NCBI GenBank assembly: GCA_963575745.1
Contig: CAUYUJ010016282.1
Span: 1,735,532 to 1,799,531, forward strand
From: Prorocentrum cordatum
Lineage: Eukaryota; Sar; Dinophyceae; Prorocentrales; Prorocentraceae
Direction of reading: 5' to 3'
DNA length: 64,000 nt
Positions 35,352 through 45,890 of the stretch are shown here, one piece after another (within the stretch, counting starts at the first letter, position 1; each line of letters starts with the position of its first letter). The translations under genes and the position numbers were made by a program. Below the pieces are notes generated by a model that saw only the letters and a program-made list of their open reading frames with translations, ran no database searches and had not been told where the DNA came from.

Positions 35352-35838
35352 TTGCAAGGCTTCTGGGACGAGTTCCTGGAGGAACTCGCGGCTTAAAAAT
35401 ATCGCCTCGAGCGGATCAGCCTCGGTGCATTAACTGGTTGGGCTCAGGGCTGGGTGTTTGGCTCCGTGCCTGAGGTCATGGCTGCGTCGTGGCGATCCGT
35501 TCTGGGCGTGCCGCTCCGGAAGGACGATGATGGGGCAGACGTTCGGCCCATCATGATTGGAGACGCCTTGCTGTCGTTGCCTGGGGCGTGCCCTCGGGAG
35601 TGAGATCGCGCAGGGCAAGGTGGCCAAGCTGCTCTCGGACTCGCTGCTTGGCATCGGGGTCAAAGCAGCTCTGGAGACCACGCTGTGCATTGGCAGGGCG
35701 TTGGCCACGATGTGTCCTGACGATGCGTTCTGTGCCCTTCTCATACACAATACCTTCGGCGAGATCTCCAGGGCCGAGATCATTGAGGAAGTGATCGCGG
35801 AAGTTCCAGAGATAGCGCCGTATTTGGTCAATATTTGA
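35352..35838 (+). pseudogene. LINE-type reverse transcriptase fragment, frameshifted
   Basis: One frame (35,352 to about 35,572) reads FWDEFLEELAA, a stop at 35,394-35,396, then LTGWAQGWVFGSVPEV and GADVRPIMIGDALLSL. RPI-x-IG is the finger-domain signature of LINE/non-LTR reverse transcriptases. After a shift near 35,575 the next frame (open from 35,557) gives RALGSEIAQGKV, LGIGVKAALETT and FCALLIHNTFGEISRAEIIE, ending PEIAPYLVNI at TGA 35,836-35,838. These match the GxGVxGGxE and (K/I)DFxNAFNxxxR motifs, with the catalytic Asp replaced by His in HNTFGE. So the RT has at least one stop, one frameshift and a lost active-site residue, and lacks the YxDD part. It is an old non-LTR element remnant. 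Confidence 0.72.
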
Positions 35839-35839
35839 G

Positions 35840-36240
35840 GCCCTTGCGTCGCAGACAGTTGCGCGCAGCCTCGCACCCTGCGCGGGGGCCTTTAGAGGCT
35901 TGCCTGGGGGAGAGGCGCCGAGCGATGGCCTATGCGTGTACTTGAGGACGCTTGCGAAGCATGCGACGATTGACAAGATTACCGGCGCAGTTTCGTATGT
36001 GTAGTCCCCGTTGCCACCGGGTTCGAACCTAATTGGTTGCTGCATGTTCGCGTTTACATGCGTTTGCAGCATAATGTTCCCGACGCCGCCCCCTTGCAAT
36101 CCGACCAGCAATGCGTGGGCCAATGCGCCACGGTTCGCCCACTGACCTTCGCTGTCGATCCACGCGACATGGTCGCACAAGAAGGTCGACGACGTCTCCG
36201 CACAGCGCGTGTATCTGATCGAACCGTTGCACCGACAGTT
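35840..36240. other. Unassigned stretch after the RT remnant
   Basis: The reverse strand is open across 35,551-36,180, but much of that is the shadow of the RT fragment. No motif identifies it as a gene. Confidence 0.4.
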
Positions 36241-37000
36241 GACCGATCAGCACACTGATGGAGGAAACGATGCTACACCAGGCCCGACCTACTACGCACA
36301 GCTACGCCATCCACAAACCCCAGACTGCGCTCAACGACTACGCGCACAGGTCGAGCCAAACAAGCAGGACATGATCACTGAGGCCGACATCGAGAAGCAC
36401 TTCGTCTACGTCTCACTACGGCTAGGCCATGAGTGCTACGGTCCAGCAATGGCTGGACAAAGGCCAGAAGAGAGGCGCACGTCGCGATCGCATACCGACC
36501 CGACATCAACGCAAACTACTTCAACTTCATACACAGCTGGAAACACCATCAAGCCGAGCTACGCTGACCACAAAAGCCGAGGAAATAGTCATATTACATG
36601 AAATCCCATTACAGACCCGATCGCCAGCCACTCATCGACGGCGAGGAGCCGCCAATATATTTTCGCAAAGCACCACTCACACGCGGCACATAGGAGCAGC
36701 TCAGCAACGACATCGACCAAAACAAGGTACGACTGAAATGCTCGCACTTCAACGAGGACGGCACCGATTCGAACCTCAAAAGAGACGCTATGCAACGGAT
36801 GCTGCCAGCAGAGCTGGCACAGCACCGAGGGGAACGAGTTCGGGGGCGAGGACTACGCCATCCACGCGAAGTTCAAGTAAGCCGTAAAGAACTACGAGGC
36901 ACGTTCTCTCATGTGCTCAATGACAGGCTCTCGCCACTACGTCGCTCCAGGGTTTGAGCTACTCTCACTCGCCGACTACAGCAGACGCATGACGCGCACT
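36240..37000 (+). pseudogene. Frame-broken coding-like region, unknown protein
   Basis: Consecutive plus-strand frames carry protein-like peptides: NKQDMITEADIEKHFVYVSL (about 36,360-36,420), then AHVAIAYRPDINANYFNFIH (about 36,478-36,537), then, after a TGA and a shift, PDRQPLIDGEEPPIYFRK with a TAG at 36,691, then LKCSHFNEDGTDSNLKRDAM, and in another frame NYEARSLMCSMTGSRHYVAP up to 36,990. The peptides are chemically balanced and unlike the Arg/Pro/Ala runs of chance frames here. At least two shifts and two stops are needed to join them. No family is recognised. The region follows the RT fragment directly and could belong to the same or another decayed element. Confidence 0.35.
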
Positions 37001-37235
37001 AGGCGCCTGGGCCCCCCGCCGGCCTTGGGCGGCGCGCGTGTTGGACGGGGCCAGCGCCGCGTCAATCCGCCGGTCGCGCGCGGGCGACCCGAGGGGGCGT
37101 TGGGCTGGGGGGCGCCGCCAACTTTGAATGCGAGCTGCTCGGTCGGTCGGGGGGCGCCGCGCGCTTCCGACCCGAATTCCCGCGCGGGCCCGGCGCCTCC
37201 AGCGCGCTGCGAGCTCGGGTCGCCGACCGGACACC
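37000..37235. other. GC-rich insert in the G-poor island
   Basis: Composition jumps to very GC-rich with GGGCCCCCCGCC and GGGGGGCGCCG words, then returns. It separates two coding-like stretches and may be an insertion; no clear terminal repeats are seen. Confidence 0.45.
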
Positions 37236-37239
37236 CAGA

Positions 37240-37560
37240 GTGGCCTCGCATGATTGGAGACCTCGGACACGCGCCCATCACAGAGCCCTACAAAAGCAAG
37301 TGGGTCATTTACGGCGACTGCAACTTGTACTGCATTTCAGGCCGACCCGTCCGGCGTCCCACCGCGCCCATATGGGCCGCAATTCGCGTGCCACTCACCG
37401 AAGTTCGCGCAAACCCAGGGCGGTTTCCGTTTCCGCGCCGACTTACCACCAGACGATGAGCACTACGCTTTTGCGCGACACATTTGCAGTACGGCGCGGC
37501 ATCGAGAAGGATTTCTACGACCACTTGGAGGAGTTATGACACATGTGAAACGGTCAAAAG
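37240..37560 (+). pseudogene. Coding-like remnant, unknown
   Basis: One frame gives PITEPYKSKWVIYGDCNLYC (to about 37,335) and another FACHSPKFAQTQGGFRFRAD then PPDDEHYAFARHICS (about 37,385-37,485); a third ends RRGIEKDFYDHLEEL at TGA 37,537-37,539. As at 36.2-37.0 kb, sensible peptides alternate between frames. Small introns or decay could explain this. Confidence 0.3.
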
Positions 37561-37725
37561 GAAGATGTCACCACCAGATCCAACTATGCCCAATTTCGCC
37601 GCCAAGGAAAGGAGGGCGAACCACGGCAACATAATATGCGGAGACTGCCGCGTATACATCCCGCCCGAGCCGCCGCGGACACCGCCGCCGCCGACGCAGA
37701 ATGACAATGACGCGCCAACGGCCGA

Positions 37726-38634
37726 ATGGCAAGACGACCGGCACGAAGGTTCAACATCTCATCTTCAGAGGACAACAGCAGCGACAGAGGCGACCCATGG
37801 GCCAAGATGCTCCGAGCATCTGGCTTCCACGAAGCATGCCTATCACCGCTCAAACCAGACAGGCGCCATGCCCAGCGGCTGCGCCGCCTACCGCCACAAC
37901 GCCGGCAACGCAGACGAGGACGTCCAAGGAGAAGACCTTTGGCCGCGTGCAGGATCCTTCCACCAGGCAGCCTACACCTTCGCATTCATTTCCCCCCACG
38001 ACCACTTAATACTACCTGGGCGGCACAGATCTCAACGCATGCAGCCCCGAGATCATTGCGCGCGGCGACCGCGAGCAGTGCCTGCCGCAGCCGCCGCTGC
38101 GACCCGACTCCCAAGCCACGCCACCAACCACTTAGATTTCCCGTTGCGTTGTGCACGCAACTGATCAAGCTCCAAAACGCCGTGAAAGAGGACTCGCACC
38201 AACCGCTGCATAAACCGCCCAAGCAACCGGACTTCTTACGATGCTGCAACGGCGTGCATGCATGTGCGGCGCAAGCCTGCGACGGTGTAACATTCAGAGG
38301 GCATGTCGCCCACGCATGCGACCACATCGCTGCGCCCATCGCAGTCGGGCATGCACCGCTCAGCAATGCCAAGAACACATCCATACAAGAAGCAGCACAA
38401 TGGCTCAACATCTACCGCGACGAGCACGGCATGACGCACAAGTGGGCAGTGCGGTTACGCGACGCACCACACATACTACAACGCATCTGCAACCCACAAG
38501 ATCCTAGGCCACACCGCACCAGCAAGCGCGACGACAGCGACAGCTCCAACGACAGGGAAAGCATTGCCAGCACATTACAAAGGACCCAACACATACCAAC
38601 CAAACCACCCACCATCTGCGCAGCCCATGCTTAA
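37726..38634 (+). CDS. Hypothetical protein, 302 codons, Cys/His-rich middle
   Basis: An ATG-initiated frame is open to TAA 38,632-38,634. The first third is Arg-rich and low complexity. From about 38,145 it becomes protein-like: LIKLQNAVKEDSHQPLHKPP, then CCNGVHACAAQACDGVTFRG and HVAHACDHI, which place several Cys and His at spacings compatible with metal binding, then NAKNTSIQEAAQWLNIYRDE and HKWAVRLRDAPHILQRICN, before a Ser/Asp-rich tail. No known zinc-finger or knuckle pattern fits exactly. The plus strand here is G-poor, which lowers GTT/TAG-type stops unevenly, so openness alone is weak evidence. The second half is the convincing part. Confidence 0.4.
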   Translation: MARRPARRFNISSSEDNSSDRGDPWAKMLRASGFHEACLSPLKPDRRHAQRLRRLPPQRRQRRRGRPRRRPLAACRILPPGSLHLRIHFPPRPLNTTWAAQISTHAAPRSLRAATASSACRSRRCDPTPKPRHQPLRFPVALCTQLIKLQNAVKEDSHQPLHKPPKQPDFLRCCNGVHACAAQACDGVTFRGHVAHACDHIAAPIAVGHAPLSNAKNTSIQEAAQWLNIYRDEHGMTHKWAVRLRDAPHILQRICNPQDPRPHRTSKRDDSDSSNDRESIASTLQRTQHIPTKPPTICAAHA

Positions 38635-38639
38635 ACCGC

Positions 38640-39600
38640 TCGCGCCAGCGCCACCACAATCATGGACCGCGAACAGCACGCCGACCAGCCCAGCAAACGC
38701 AGCTGACAACCCACGCAGCCAGACAGCGGAACACCAGACTACATAGCAGCCGACGCAACCTAAAGTGTTCACACCACGAGCAACCACGCAGCATCACAGC
38801 TCACCACACACGCAACCAGAACATAACACGATACCAAGCAAGCCCATGCCAAATATACGCAGTAGCAAGACTACCATTGCAACCGCGACCGCGCCGCAAC
38901 GTTCAACCCACCGCCCGCGCACCTAGTCCTACAACTGGCGAACACCCCTGCCACCAACAATACAATTGCAGCGGCAACCACACTTGCACCTGTATTGTCT
39001 GCAATGATCAAATGGTCGCCGTCGTGCATATACATGCCGCAAGGCCCGCCGCCGCCCGCGCGCACGATACCGATCATATACCCGCCTGGGTAGAACATCG
39101 ACACACAGCAGTGGCTTAAAACCATCCCGCGGCGACAGTTGCCACCGCGGGCACTGGCGACACGGCGCGCGCACATCTCGTCGCAAGCCGCTCAAGCAAC
39201 TGCAGCGCATCAAGAGGCAGCGCGGCGCGGTGGGCAACGCGCACATCTTCTGCCGACGCACCATCCTCATCAACATGACTGGTGACCCCATGTTCCAGAT
39301 TTACGTCGGCAGACTACGCGCGCACCAAGCTCGCTAGCAGACCTACCTCACTATCGCAAACGAACACACCAATGGAGCACCATTCAGGGAGCCTCAGCCC
39401 AAGCACATGGCGAGGATGCAGAAGACCGCGCCCGAATCCGAGCCGACGAACACAATGACGAGCCAACCGAGCTAGGCACGACAGGCGACCTACAATGCTC
39501 GGCACACGGCATAATACCGCAATTTCCACACCACGCACTCCCAGTGGGTCGGTTGCCGCAGAAGGACCCCTAGTGATAGGGCCGCACAGCCATGCCAGCA
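38640..39600 (+). other. G-poor, CA-rich region with a short coding-like frame
   Basis: ACCACA-, CAACAC- and AACCA-rich plus strand. A short frame from about 39,182 to TAG 39,335-39,337 contains GNAHIFCRRTILINMTGDPM and FQIYVGRLRAHQ, which reads as protein but has no start or recognisable domain. Earlier (38,940-39,080) a frame gives TLAPVLSAMIKWSPSCIYMP. Nothing else is supported. Confidence 0.3.
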
Positions 39601-40055
39601 ATCAGACAGTCAACCATGACCGCTGGCTTGCAGTGCACTCATCCACGTTCTTCCCGCGGCCCTTCTGACATGCCAGCGGCACTTCCCGATTATAGGTGTT
39701 CTGGCTGACCGGCGAAGCCCTGGGTAGCCGGCCAAGGATTGCCGTGTCTCTTTTCGTGCACATGTCCTTTTGCCATCCCTCCTCATAGTTGATGCGTCCT
39801 TTGTGCCCTTTCCTCATCGATCTATTGGTTCCGCTGCCTCGCTTTAGATTGCGCAACAAGTTGCCGCTACCGTCTTATTCAATAGTATGCCCTCCTTCTG
39901 TTGGCCTGCGTCCGCTTGCCAGCCGCGCGGCAAGCCTGCCCTTTAGGCCAGCCCATCGGCGCTCACATCCAACATTGGCTACAAGCACTCGTGCTAAACC
40001 CGAGCAGCATGATGCAAACAGCACGCGGGTTTTGGTTCCGAGGTGGTTCGGGGTA
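39601..40055. other. Unassigned stretch
   Basis: Mixed composition, no repeat or protein recognised. Confidence 0.4.
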
Positions 40056-40057
40056 AA

Positions 40058-41426
40058 CCCCAATTCGCCTGGCGAAGGACCCAACCATTGTGAATGCCGC
40101 AAATATTAATATCGTTTTCGGTGGCGCTACCTCTGGGTAGGGGAGACGCATGCGGGCGCACCCACTGGGGCCTTCGGCGGAGCCCCCTGTGGGGCAACGA
40201 AGCGCGGCCCGGGGTGGGAGAACCGCACGCGGGCACCCCCACTGGGGCTTTCGGTGGAGCTCCCTATGGGGCTACGAAGCGCTGCCCTGGGTGGGGGGGC
40301 CTCATGCGGGCACCCCAATGGGGCCTTCGGTGGAGCTCCCTTTGGGCCCACGCAGCGCTGCCATGGGTGGGGGGACCGCATGCGGGCACCCCCACTGGGG
40401 CGTGCGGTGGAGCTCCGTATGGGGCTAGGAAGCGCTGCCCACCGCATGCGGGCACCCCCACTGGGGCCTTCGGTGGGCCCCTTGAAAGGGGGCTACGACA
40501 CGCTGCCCGGGGAGGGCGAACCGCATACGGGCACACCCACTGGGGCTTACGGCGGAGCTCCCTATGGGGCTACGAAGCGCTGCCCTGGGTGGGGGACCGC
40601 ATGCGGGCACCCCCACTGGGGCCCACGGTGGAGCTCCGTATGGGGCTACGAAGCGCTGCCCTGGGTGGGGGAACCGCACGCCACTGGGGCCTTCGGTGGG
40701 GCTACGAAGCGCTGCCCTGGGTGGGGGGAACGCATGCGGGCACCCCCACTGGGGTGTGCCGTGGAGCTCCCTATGATGCCACGAAGCGTTGCCTTGGGTG
40801 TGGGAACCGCATGCGGGCCCCCCCAATGGGGCCTTCGGTGGAGCTCCCTATGGGCCCACGCAGCGCTGCCCTGGGTGGGGGAACCGCATGCGGGCACCTC
40901 CACTGGGGCTTTCGGCGCCCCCCCCCCTTATAGGGGCTACGAAACGCGGCCCTGGGTGAGGGAACCGCATGCGGGCACCTCCACTGGGGCTTTCGGCGCC
41001 CCCCCCCCCATATAGGGGCTACGAAACGCGGCCTTGGGCGGGGGAACCGCATGCGGGCACCCCCATTGGTGCCTACGGTGGAGTTCCGTATGGGGCTACG
41101 CAGCGCGGCCCTGGGTGGGGGAACCGCATGCGGGCACCCCCACATGGGCTTTCGGTGGGGCTCCCTATGGGGTTACGAAACGCTGCCCTGGGTGAGGGAA
41201 CCGCATGCGGGCACCCCCACTGGGGCCTTCGGTGGAAGTCCCTATGGGGCTACGAAACGCTGCCATGGGTCGAGGAACCGCGTGCGCGCAGGAGGAGGGG
41301 GGGTGGGGAGGAGAGGGGAGGAGGAAGGACCCAAGGGAGGAAGGACGGAAGGAAGGAAGGAAGGACGGAGACGCGGGGCCCTGTCTCTTCACAACGAGGA
41401 CCCAACACCACAGGATGGTTGCCCAA
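40058..41426 (-). mobile_element. Composite minisatellite element, copy 1 (minus orientation)
   Basis: Read on the minus strand it has a left module at 41,369-41,426 (CAACCATCCTGTGGTGTTGG, then GTCCTCGTTGTGAAGAGAC), a pyrimidine tract, a 77-bp tandem array, and a right module at 40,060-40,112 (GCGGCATTCACAATGG, then TTGGGTCCTTCGCCAGGC). The same modules in the same order bracket the arrays at 53-54.3 and 56.1-59.05 kb. There is no transposase-like coding sequence. The right module directly abuts the array. Boundaries outside the modules are not known. Confidence 0.7.
40138..41288. repeat. 77-bp minisatellite array, about 15 units
   Basis: The unit contains CCGCATGCGGGCACCCCCAC, TGGGGCCTTCGGTGGAGCTC and CCTATGGGGCTACGAAGCGC. 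Unit starts at 40,150, 40,227, 40,304 and 40,380 give a period of 77 with occasional 1-bp indels; some units are shortened (40,440; 40,680) or carry a C-run (40,918; 40,998). Open frames of 250 codons are due to the repeat. Confidence 0.95.
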
Positions 41427-41429
41427 AAA

Positions 41430-42330
41430 CCTTGGCTGCAACCCAGTAGCTGCCGCACGAACTTGTTCCCCAGTGCCTGTTTTAACACCGTTGGAAGCAA
41501 GCCAAACGGCAAACTAAGAACCCGGGGCGGGCCGTGGAGTGAGGTGGGTGGCAAGTCGGGTGGTACGACCGCGGCAGGTTTGGGGCTGCCCTGCAAAACC
41601 CTGGGCAGCGACCCTAGGATCGCACAGTATGGTATCTAAGATTGTCCAGCCTCTTTTCAGCATACCGGACACATGTTTCTTGTGACATGCGTGACCAGCC
41701 AGCAAGGCGTGCGCCAGCCACTCGCACATGCTCCTTCGCATGGCAAGGCTCAGCCAAGCTCATGCATTGCACATGCAGCCTCGGACACAGCCAGGCAGCA
41801 ATACGTTGGCGACAGCCATTTTTTCAGTGCACGTCGATGGCTGCATGCTCCCACCCCCAGTGTATTAGCAGCTCCTCAGCAGTAGTGCTGACTACCTGGC
41901 CTTCAGTGCGCGTATCCTCCCTTTCCTGCGCGGCTCGTTGACGCGATGGTGGTGTTCTATCTTATGCAGGTTTGAGTGATCTCAGACAAACCTGGGTCGC
42001 GGCCCCAGGACTGTTTTTTTCTCGCGCTGCACGCGCTCTTCCTCGCCCCGCTACTCGATCCCTTTGTGCTAGCTGTGCACGCGTGCGTTTGGAGGCTTCC
42101 TGTACGACTTTTTCCTATTGTATGACCCTGGCTTCTGATGCAGGCTGCGTCCATCAGCGAGCCCCCACAGACGCCATCATCGCATTACACATGCAGCTTC
42201 GGACACAGCCAGGCAGCAGCACGTTGGCGACAACCGCTTTCCCAGTACACTCACTGCAATCTGCTTCGAAGTCGTACAAGCACCCTCGGACACAGCCAGG
42301 CAGCACTATTTGCTCGTACTAGCAGACACC
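41430..42330. other. Mostly unique DNA with a short dispersed repeat
   Basis: CGGACACAGCCAGGCAGCA occurs at about 41,784, 42,204 and 42,288, the first two followed by a CGTTGGCGACA block. No gene recognised. Confidence 0.6.
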
Positions 42331-42820
42331 TATACGACAGAGGATGGGAAGGGAGGTGAGGATTTGGGCGGCGATGCAGATGATGGATAGGTTGGGCGGA
42401 CATGCTTAGATACGTCACTTCATGTACTTCTTGCTCGGCGTAGCTCCTTGCACCTTACCGTTTGTTTTGCCACCGAGGAGACGCTAAGTTTGATTAAGTG
42501 GGGGCTTTTGCTTCACTGCGCGAGAGGAGGTGGAGGAGGCTTCGCGACTAAGGTTAGTGCCAACCTCGAAGACCTTGCGGGTGCCTACCCTTCGCGCTAC
42601 TCATTGCTTTGCTCCTTTTTATGTCATTTTCCGCGGTGCCCGCCAGGTATTTTTTTACCCGAGTCATTCCCTATTGGTGTACATGCTGCACTACACAAAT
42701 GCAACAGGCTCGCACCTAATATCGGTCTAACGTACAAGGAGAAGGGTGACGAAAGTTATGGCGTGATGGAGTGGAGAGGGGGAGACATGCTGAGAGGATG
42801 CGGTCGCGAAAGCGGACGAG
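42330..42820. other. Unassigned stretch
   Basis: No repeat family or protein recognised. Confidence 0.4.
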
Positions 42821-42925
42821 GACGCAGAGGAGGAGGAGGACCAGGAGGAGGGGGAGGAGGAAAAGGACGAGTAGGAGGAGAAGGAGGAGAAGGGAACGAG
42901 AGGAACGGAAAGGAGGAGGCATTGT
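42821..42925. repeat. GGA-rich purine tract
   Basis: GGAGGAGGAGGACCAGGAGG and similar, about 100 bp. Confidence 0.85.
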
Positions 42926-43110
42926 GACGCCCAGGACATTCGCCCCCCCCCCCACTCGAGGTTCCCGAGGCTCTCGAGAGGAACGCGGCGACCGAGGTGC
43001 CTTCGCCCAGGAGTCCGCGCTGGGGCGCGGGAGAGGGGTGGGAACGGGGAGTTCTCTCGCACGGTCCGGCCGTTCGCAGCGGCCGTTTCTCGGGCTTCGG
43101 GCGTTTTCTC

Positions 43111-43302
43111 GGGCCGGGCGAAAGGGGGGGATTGGGAAAGGGGGGGTTACGAAATTTGCTGCATGCAGCTGGTTTCGGCCTCACCGAGGGGCCCATTCCT
43201 CGATACATGGGCGCCTCCCGGCGCCGGGAGGCGCTGGGAAAATCAGCTACGTGAGCTGATTCTCAAACCCCCCCTTTGCTATCCCCCCCTTTCGCCCGAC
43301 CC
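43111..43302 (+). mobile_element. MITE family C, copy 2
   Basis: 192 bp, the same length as copy 1 at 33,296 and nearly identical at the ends (GGCGAAAGGGGGGGATTGGG left; CCCCCCCTTTCGCCCGACCC right). Differences cluster in the left inner stem (TTTGCTGCATGCAGC versus CCAGCTACATGCAGC) and in the centre. Confidence 0.92.
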
Positions 43303-43619
43303 GATTTTCTCTCCTGTTCATGATTTCCTTTTTCCCTCCTCTCTGCCACTGCGGCTGCTGGGGGATGGGCCGCCCCAGTAAAGCCCCAGCGAAGGGACGG
43401 TGCCTTTGCGGGCGGGTCGCGAAAAGGTTCCCTTCGCGAGGCGGGCTTCGCAGATCCGGAAATCATCACGCGCCGTTCGTGGTTGTTCGCCGGCGCTCTG
43501 ACGTGGGATGTCCCCCCGCCCGCTGAACCTCGCAGGGTGGGCCACCTGTCTTTGTTGAGCGCACGTTGTGGGTTTGTGGCCGGCTTCGGCCACGGCTGGA
43601 ACCGTACATGCCACGCCAC

Positions 43620-45030
43620 CCCCCGCCTCGCGCCGCTCGTAGTCGCCGCTTGTCGTTTCTCGTTTTCGCTGGATGGGTGTGCCGAGGATGCGCCCCGTGG
43701 CCACCCGTGCCCGTGACCGCTCGTGGCCGCTTGCAGTCGCCGCCGATCGTGGGCGTTTGGTGGGTGTGTCGGGGATTCGCCCCGTGGCCACCCGTACAAG
43801 GTCGTGGCTGCTCGTAGTCGCCGATCGTCGCCGCTCGTAGTCGCTGGTTGGGTCTGTCGAGGATTCGCCCCTTGGGCGCGAATGGCCGCCCGTAGTCCGT
43901 AGTCGCCGTTTGTAGTCGTTGCGTGGGTGTGTTGGGGATTCAGGTGCGGCGGCTCAATGACAAGTTGGATGGATCAGTGACTTGGTTGCTGTGCTCCTTA
44001 CTTGCGCGGCGTTGTCCTTGGCCGGCTGGGAGGGTCCTGGGTGTGGCCCCCGCGCCGCTTCTGGTGGCGCCTTCTGCCTCCGCTGCCTCCCGTCAGCCGT
44101 GCGTCTCGCCGGTGCCGCCCCTTGGCGGCCGTTGGCTGCTCTGCGGTGGGTGTGGCCGGGCGTTCTTGTCTCTCCCGGCTGTGAAGTGTGCTTTGGCCGG
44201 GTCGGCCGCCCGTCCCCGCCTCTCGCCCCGCCGCTGGGCGCTCCCGGTCGGCTGGGGGCCTGCCTCGCCAGGGCTCGCCTGTTCAGCCGCCGCAGTTCAG
44301 CAGCTTGCGGCCCGCAGCCGCAGTTGTCGCCCAGCAGTGCAGTTGCTGCAGCCCTGCTTCTCAACCCCTGACTGGCGCCTCGACAGCATTTTGCTACATG
44401 TTCTCGCGGACCCACCCCCTCGTCGCTTGGCGACGCCCGCATCCCGCGTACGCCGTATCCCCTCAGCAAGTGCTGGCTCCCGCGGCTACATGTCGAACAC
44501 CAGGATGCTCCCGCTCTCGTTGCTGTGGGTCCGCTCGCCATTTTTGCCGTAGTGTCTCTATTTGATCTACGCCTTCTGCGCTTGCAGCCCCTGCCTCAGC
44601 CCCTGGGTGTGGCCGCGTTGCCGCTCTGCGACTACTGCCAGGCTGCTCAGCACGGGCTGCCCGCACCTGCCACTCCTGTCGAAGACCTTCGCGCGCAGTG
44701 AGTGCCCTCTCTCTCTTTCCTCTCCCTCCGCGGCCGCCCCCCACCCCCTCCTTTCCCTCGTGCCCCCGGACAGCTAGTTCGCCATCTCCTGACTCATTTG
44801 AGCGCGCGTGCGGGTCGCCTCTGCCGCGCTGCGACGGAAAGAGGGCGTGCCGCGGATTCGCCACGGGGCCGCCTGCGTCCGCTCGTGGCCGCTCGTGGTG
44901 GTCGTTTATCGCCGCTCGTAGTCGTTGCGTGGGTCTGTCAAGGACTCGCCGGTGTACTGGGTTGGTAGGTGCGTCGATGGGTCTGCTGAGGTTTCGCCGC
45001 GTTGCTACCCGTCGCCGCCCATAGTGGTTG
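43620..45030. repeat. CGCTCGTAGTCGCC / GGGGATTCGCCCC minisatellite, two blocks
   Basis: Units of roughly 80-100 bp with GGTGTGTCGGGGATTCGCCC, GTGGCCACCCGT and CGCTCGTAGTCGC occur at 43,620-43,945 and again at 44,820-45,020. The intervening 43,960-44,800 is GC-rich; it has open frames but no recognised protein. Confidence 0.65.
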
Positions 45031-45271
45031 GATTCGCCGACGTTGTGCAGCGCTGCCGCTCGATATCGTTGTTCCATCGTTTGCATCATGCAGCTGTTCG
45101 TTTGGTACCCGCGGAGCTCATCCTCATGTTCGCCACTGTATGGTTTTCGTTAGAGGGGCACGTTCTCACGGTGACGTTGCGGGCGCAGTGCGCCCGCACG
45201 CTGTGATACCACACGACAACATCGTTGGCTCAGTGTGGCACCAGCCTTTTGACATCCGACATGCTGTAGCC

Positions 45272-45433
45272 AAGGGCGCCTTCGAGGGCGCGAAGTTCTT
45301 CGCGCTTCGCGCTTCGCGGTTCGGCTCCGATTCCTCTTCGTCCTCTCCTTCTCCCCTGGGAGGCGGCGCGGGAGCGCGAAGTTATTCGCACTTCGCGCTT
45401 CGCGCAGCGCGAAGCGCGACATTGGGAGCCCTT
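45272..45433 (+). mobile_element. MITE family D, copy 2
   Basis: Bounded by AAGGGCGCC and GGGAGCCCTT with internal GCGCGAAGTTCTTCGCGCTT on the left and GCGCAGCGCGAAGCGCG on the right, in the order of copy 1. About 162 bp, no coding capacity. Confidence 0.8.
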
Positions 45434-45539
45434 GTGTAGCCGAGGCGGTCGGAAATAGTGGTGAGCTGACTAGGCGTTGCTCTGCATCCGGGCGGGGGCG
45501 CCGGGTGCCTGGTATTTACGCGCGGCGAGCTCCGTGTTG

Positions 45540-45707
45540 TACACCTTAGGCGATGCTTCAGAAAACTTAAATGTTCGGCCAGGGTCTCGATTATTCCTGA
45601 TGTTTCAACGTAAATCCTAAGACTTTAGTAGGAATTTCGGGTTTTAGTCAAGTTCTGAGACTATGAATTTCTTAACCCATGATTTCTTGAGCATTTCGCA
45701 GGGTGTA
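45540..45707 (+). mobile_element. MITE family A, copy 2
   Basis: 168 bp, same ends as copy 1, with TA at both borders. Internal text CAAGTTCTGAGACTATGAAT and TTTCTTAACCCATGATTTCT is conserved. Confidence 0.92.
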
Positions 45708-45739
45708 CTCCTCGTGCTCGGCGCACCTGCAACATTTAC

Positions 45740-45890
45740 AGCACATCGCTCTGGCCAGATATAGTGCACCACACATCTTACGTAGCGCACACAGAACATA
45801 GTACGCCACACATATGATCATATCACACGGCAGGGCTTACATCATATAGCCTTCGCCGCGTCTATCACACCACACAGCTTACATGACAGA
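45740..45890. repeat. TGCACCACACAT-type words
   Basis: AGTGCACCACACATC, GTACGCCACACATATG and ATCACACCACACAGC recur about every 20-30 bp, related to the arrays at 24.7 and 26.1 kb. Confidence 0.5.

Noticed and set aside
36025-36035. Single GGTTCGAACC near 36,027 as a tRNA
   Set aside because: No A-box or pairing stems within 80 bp on either side.
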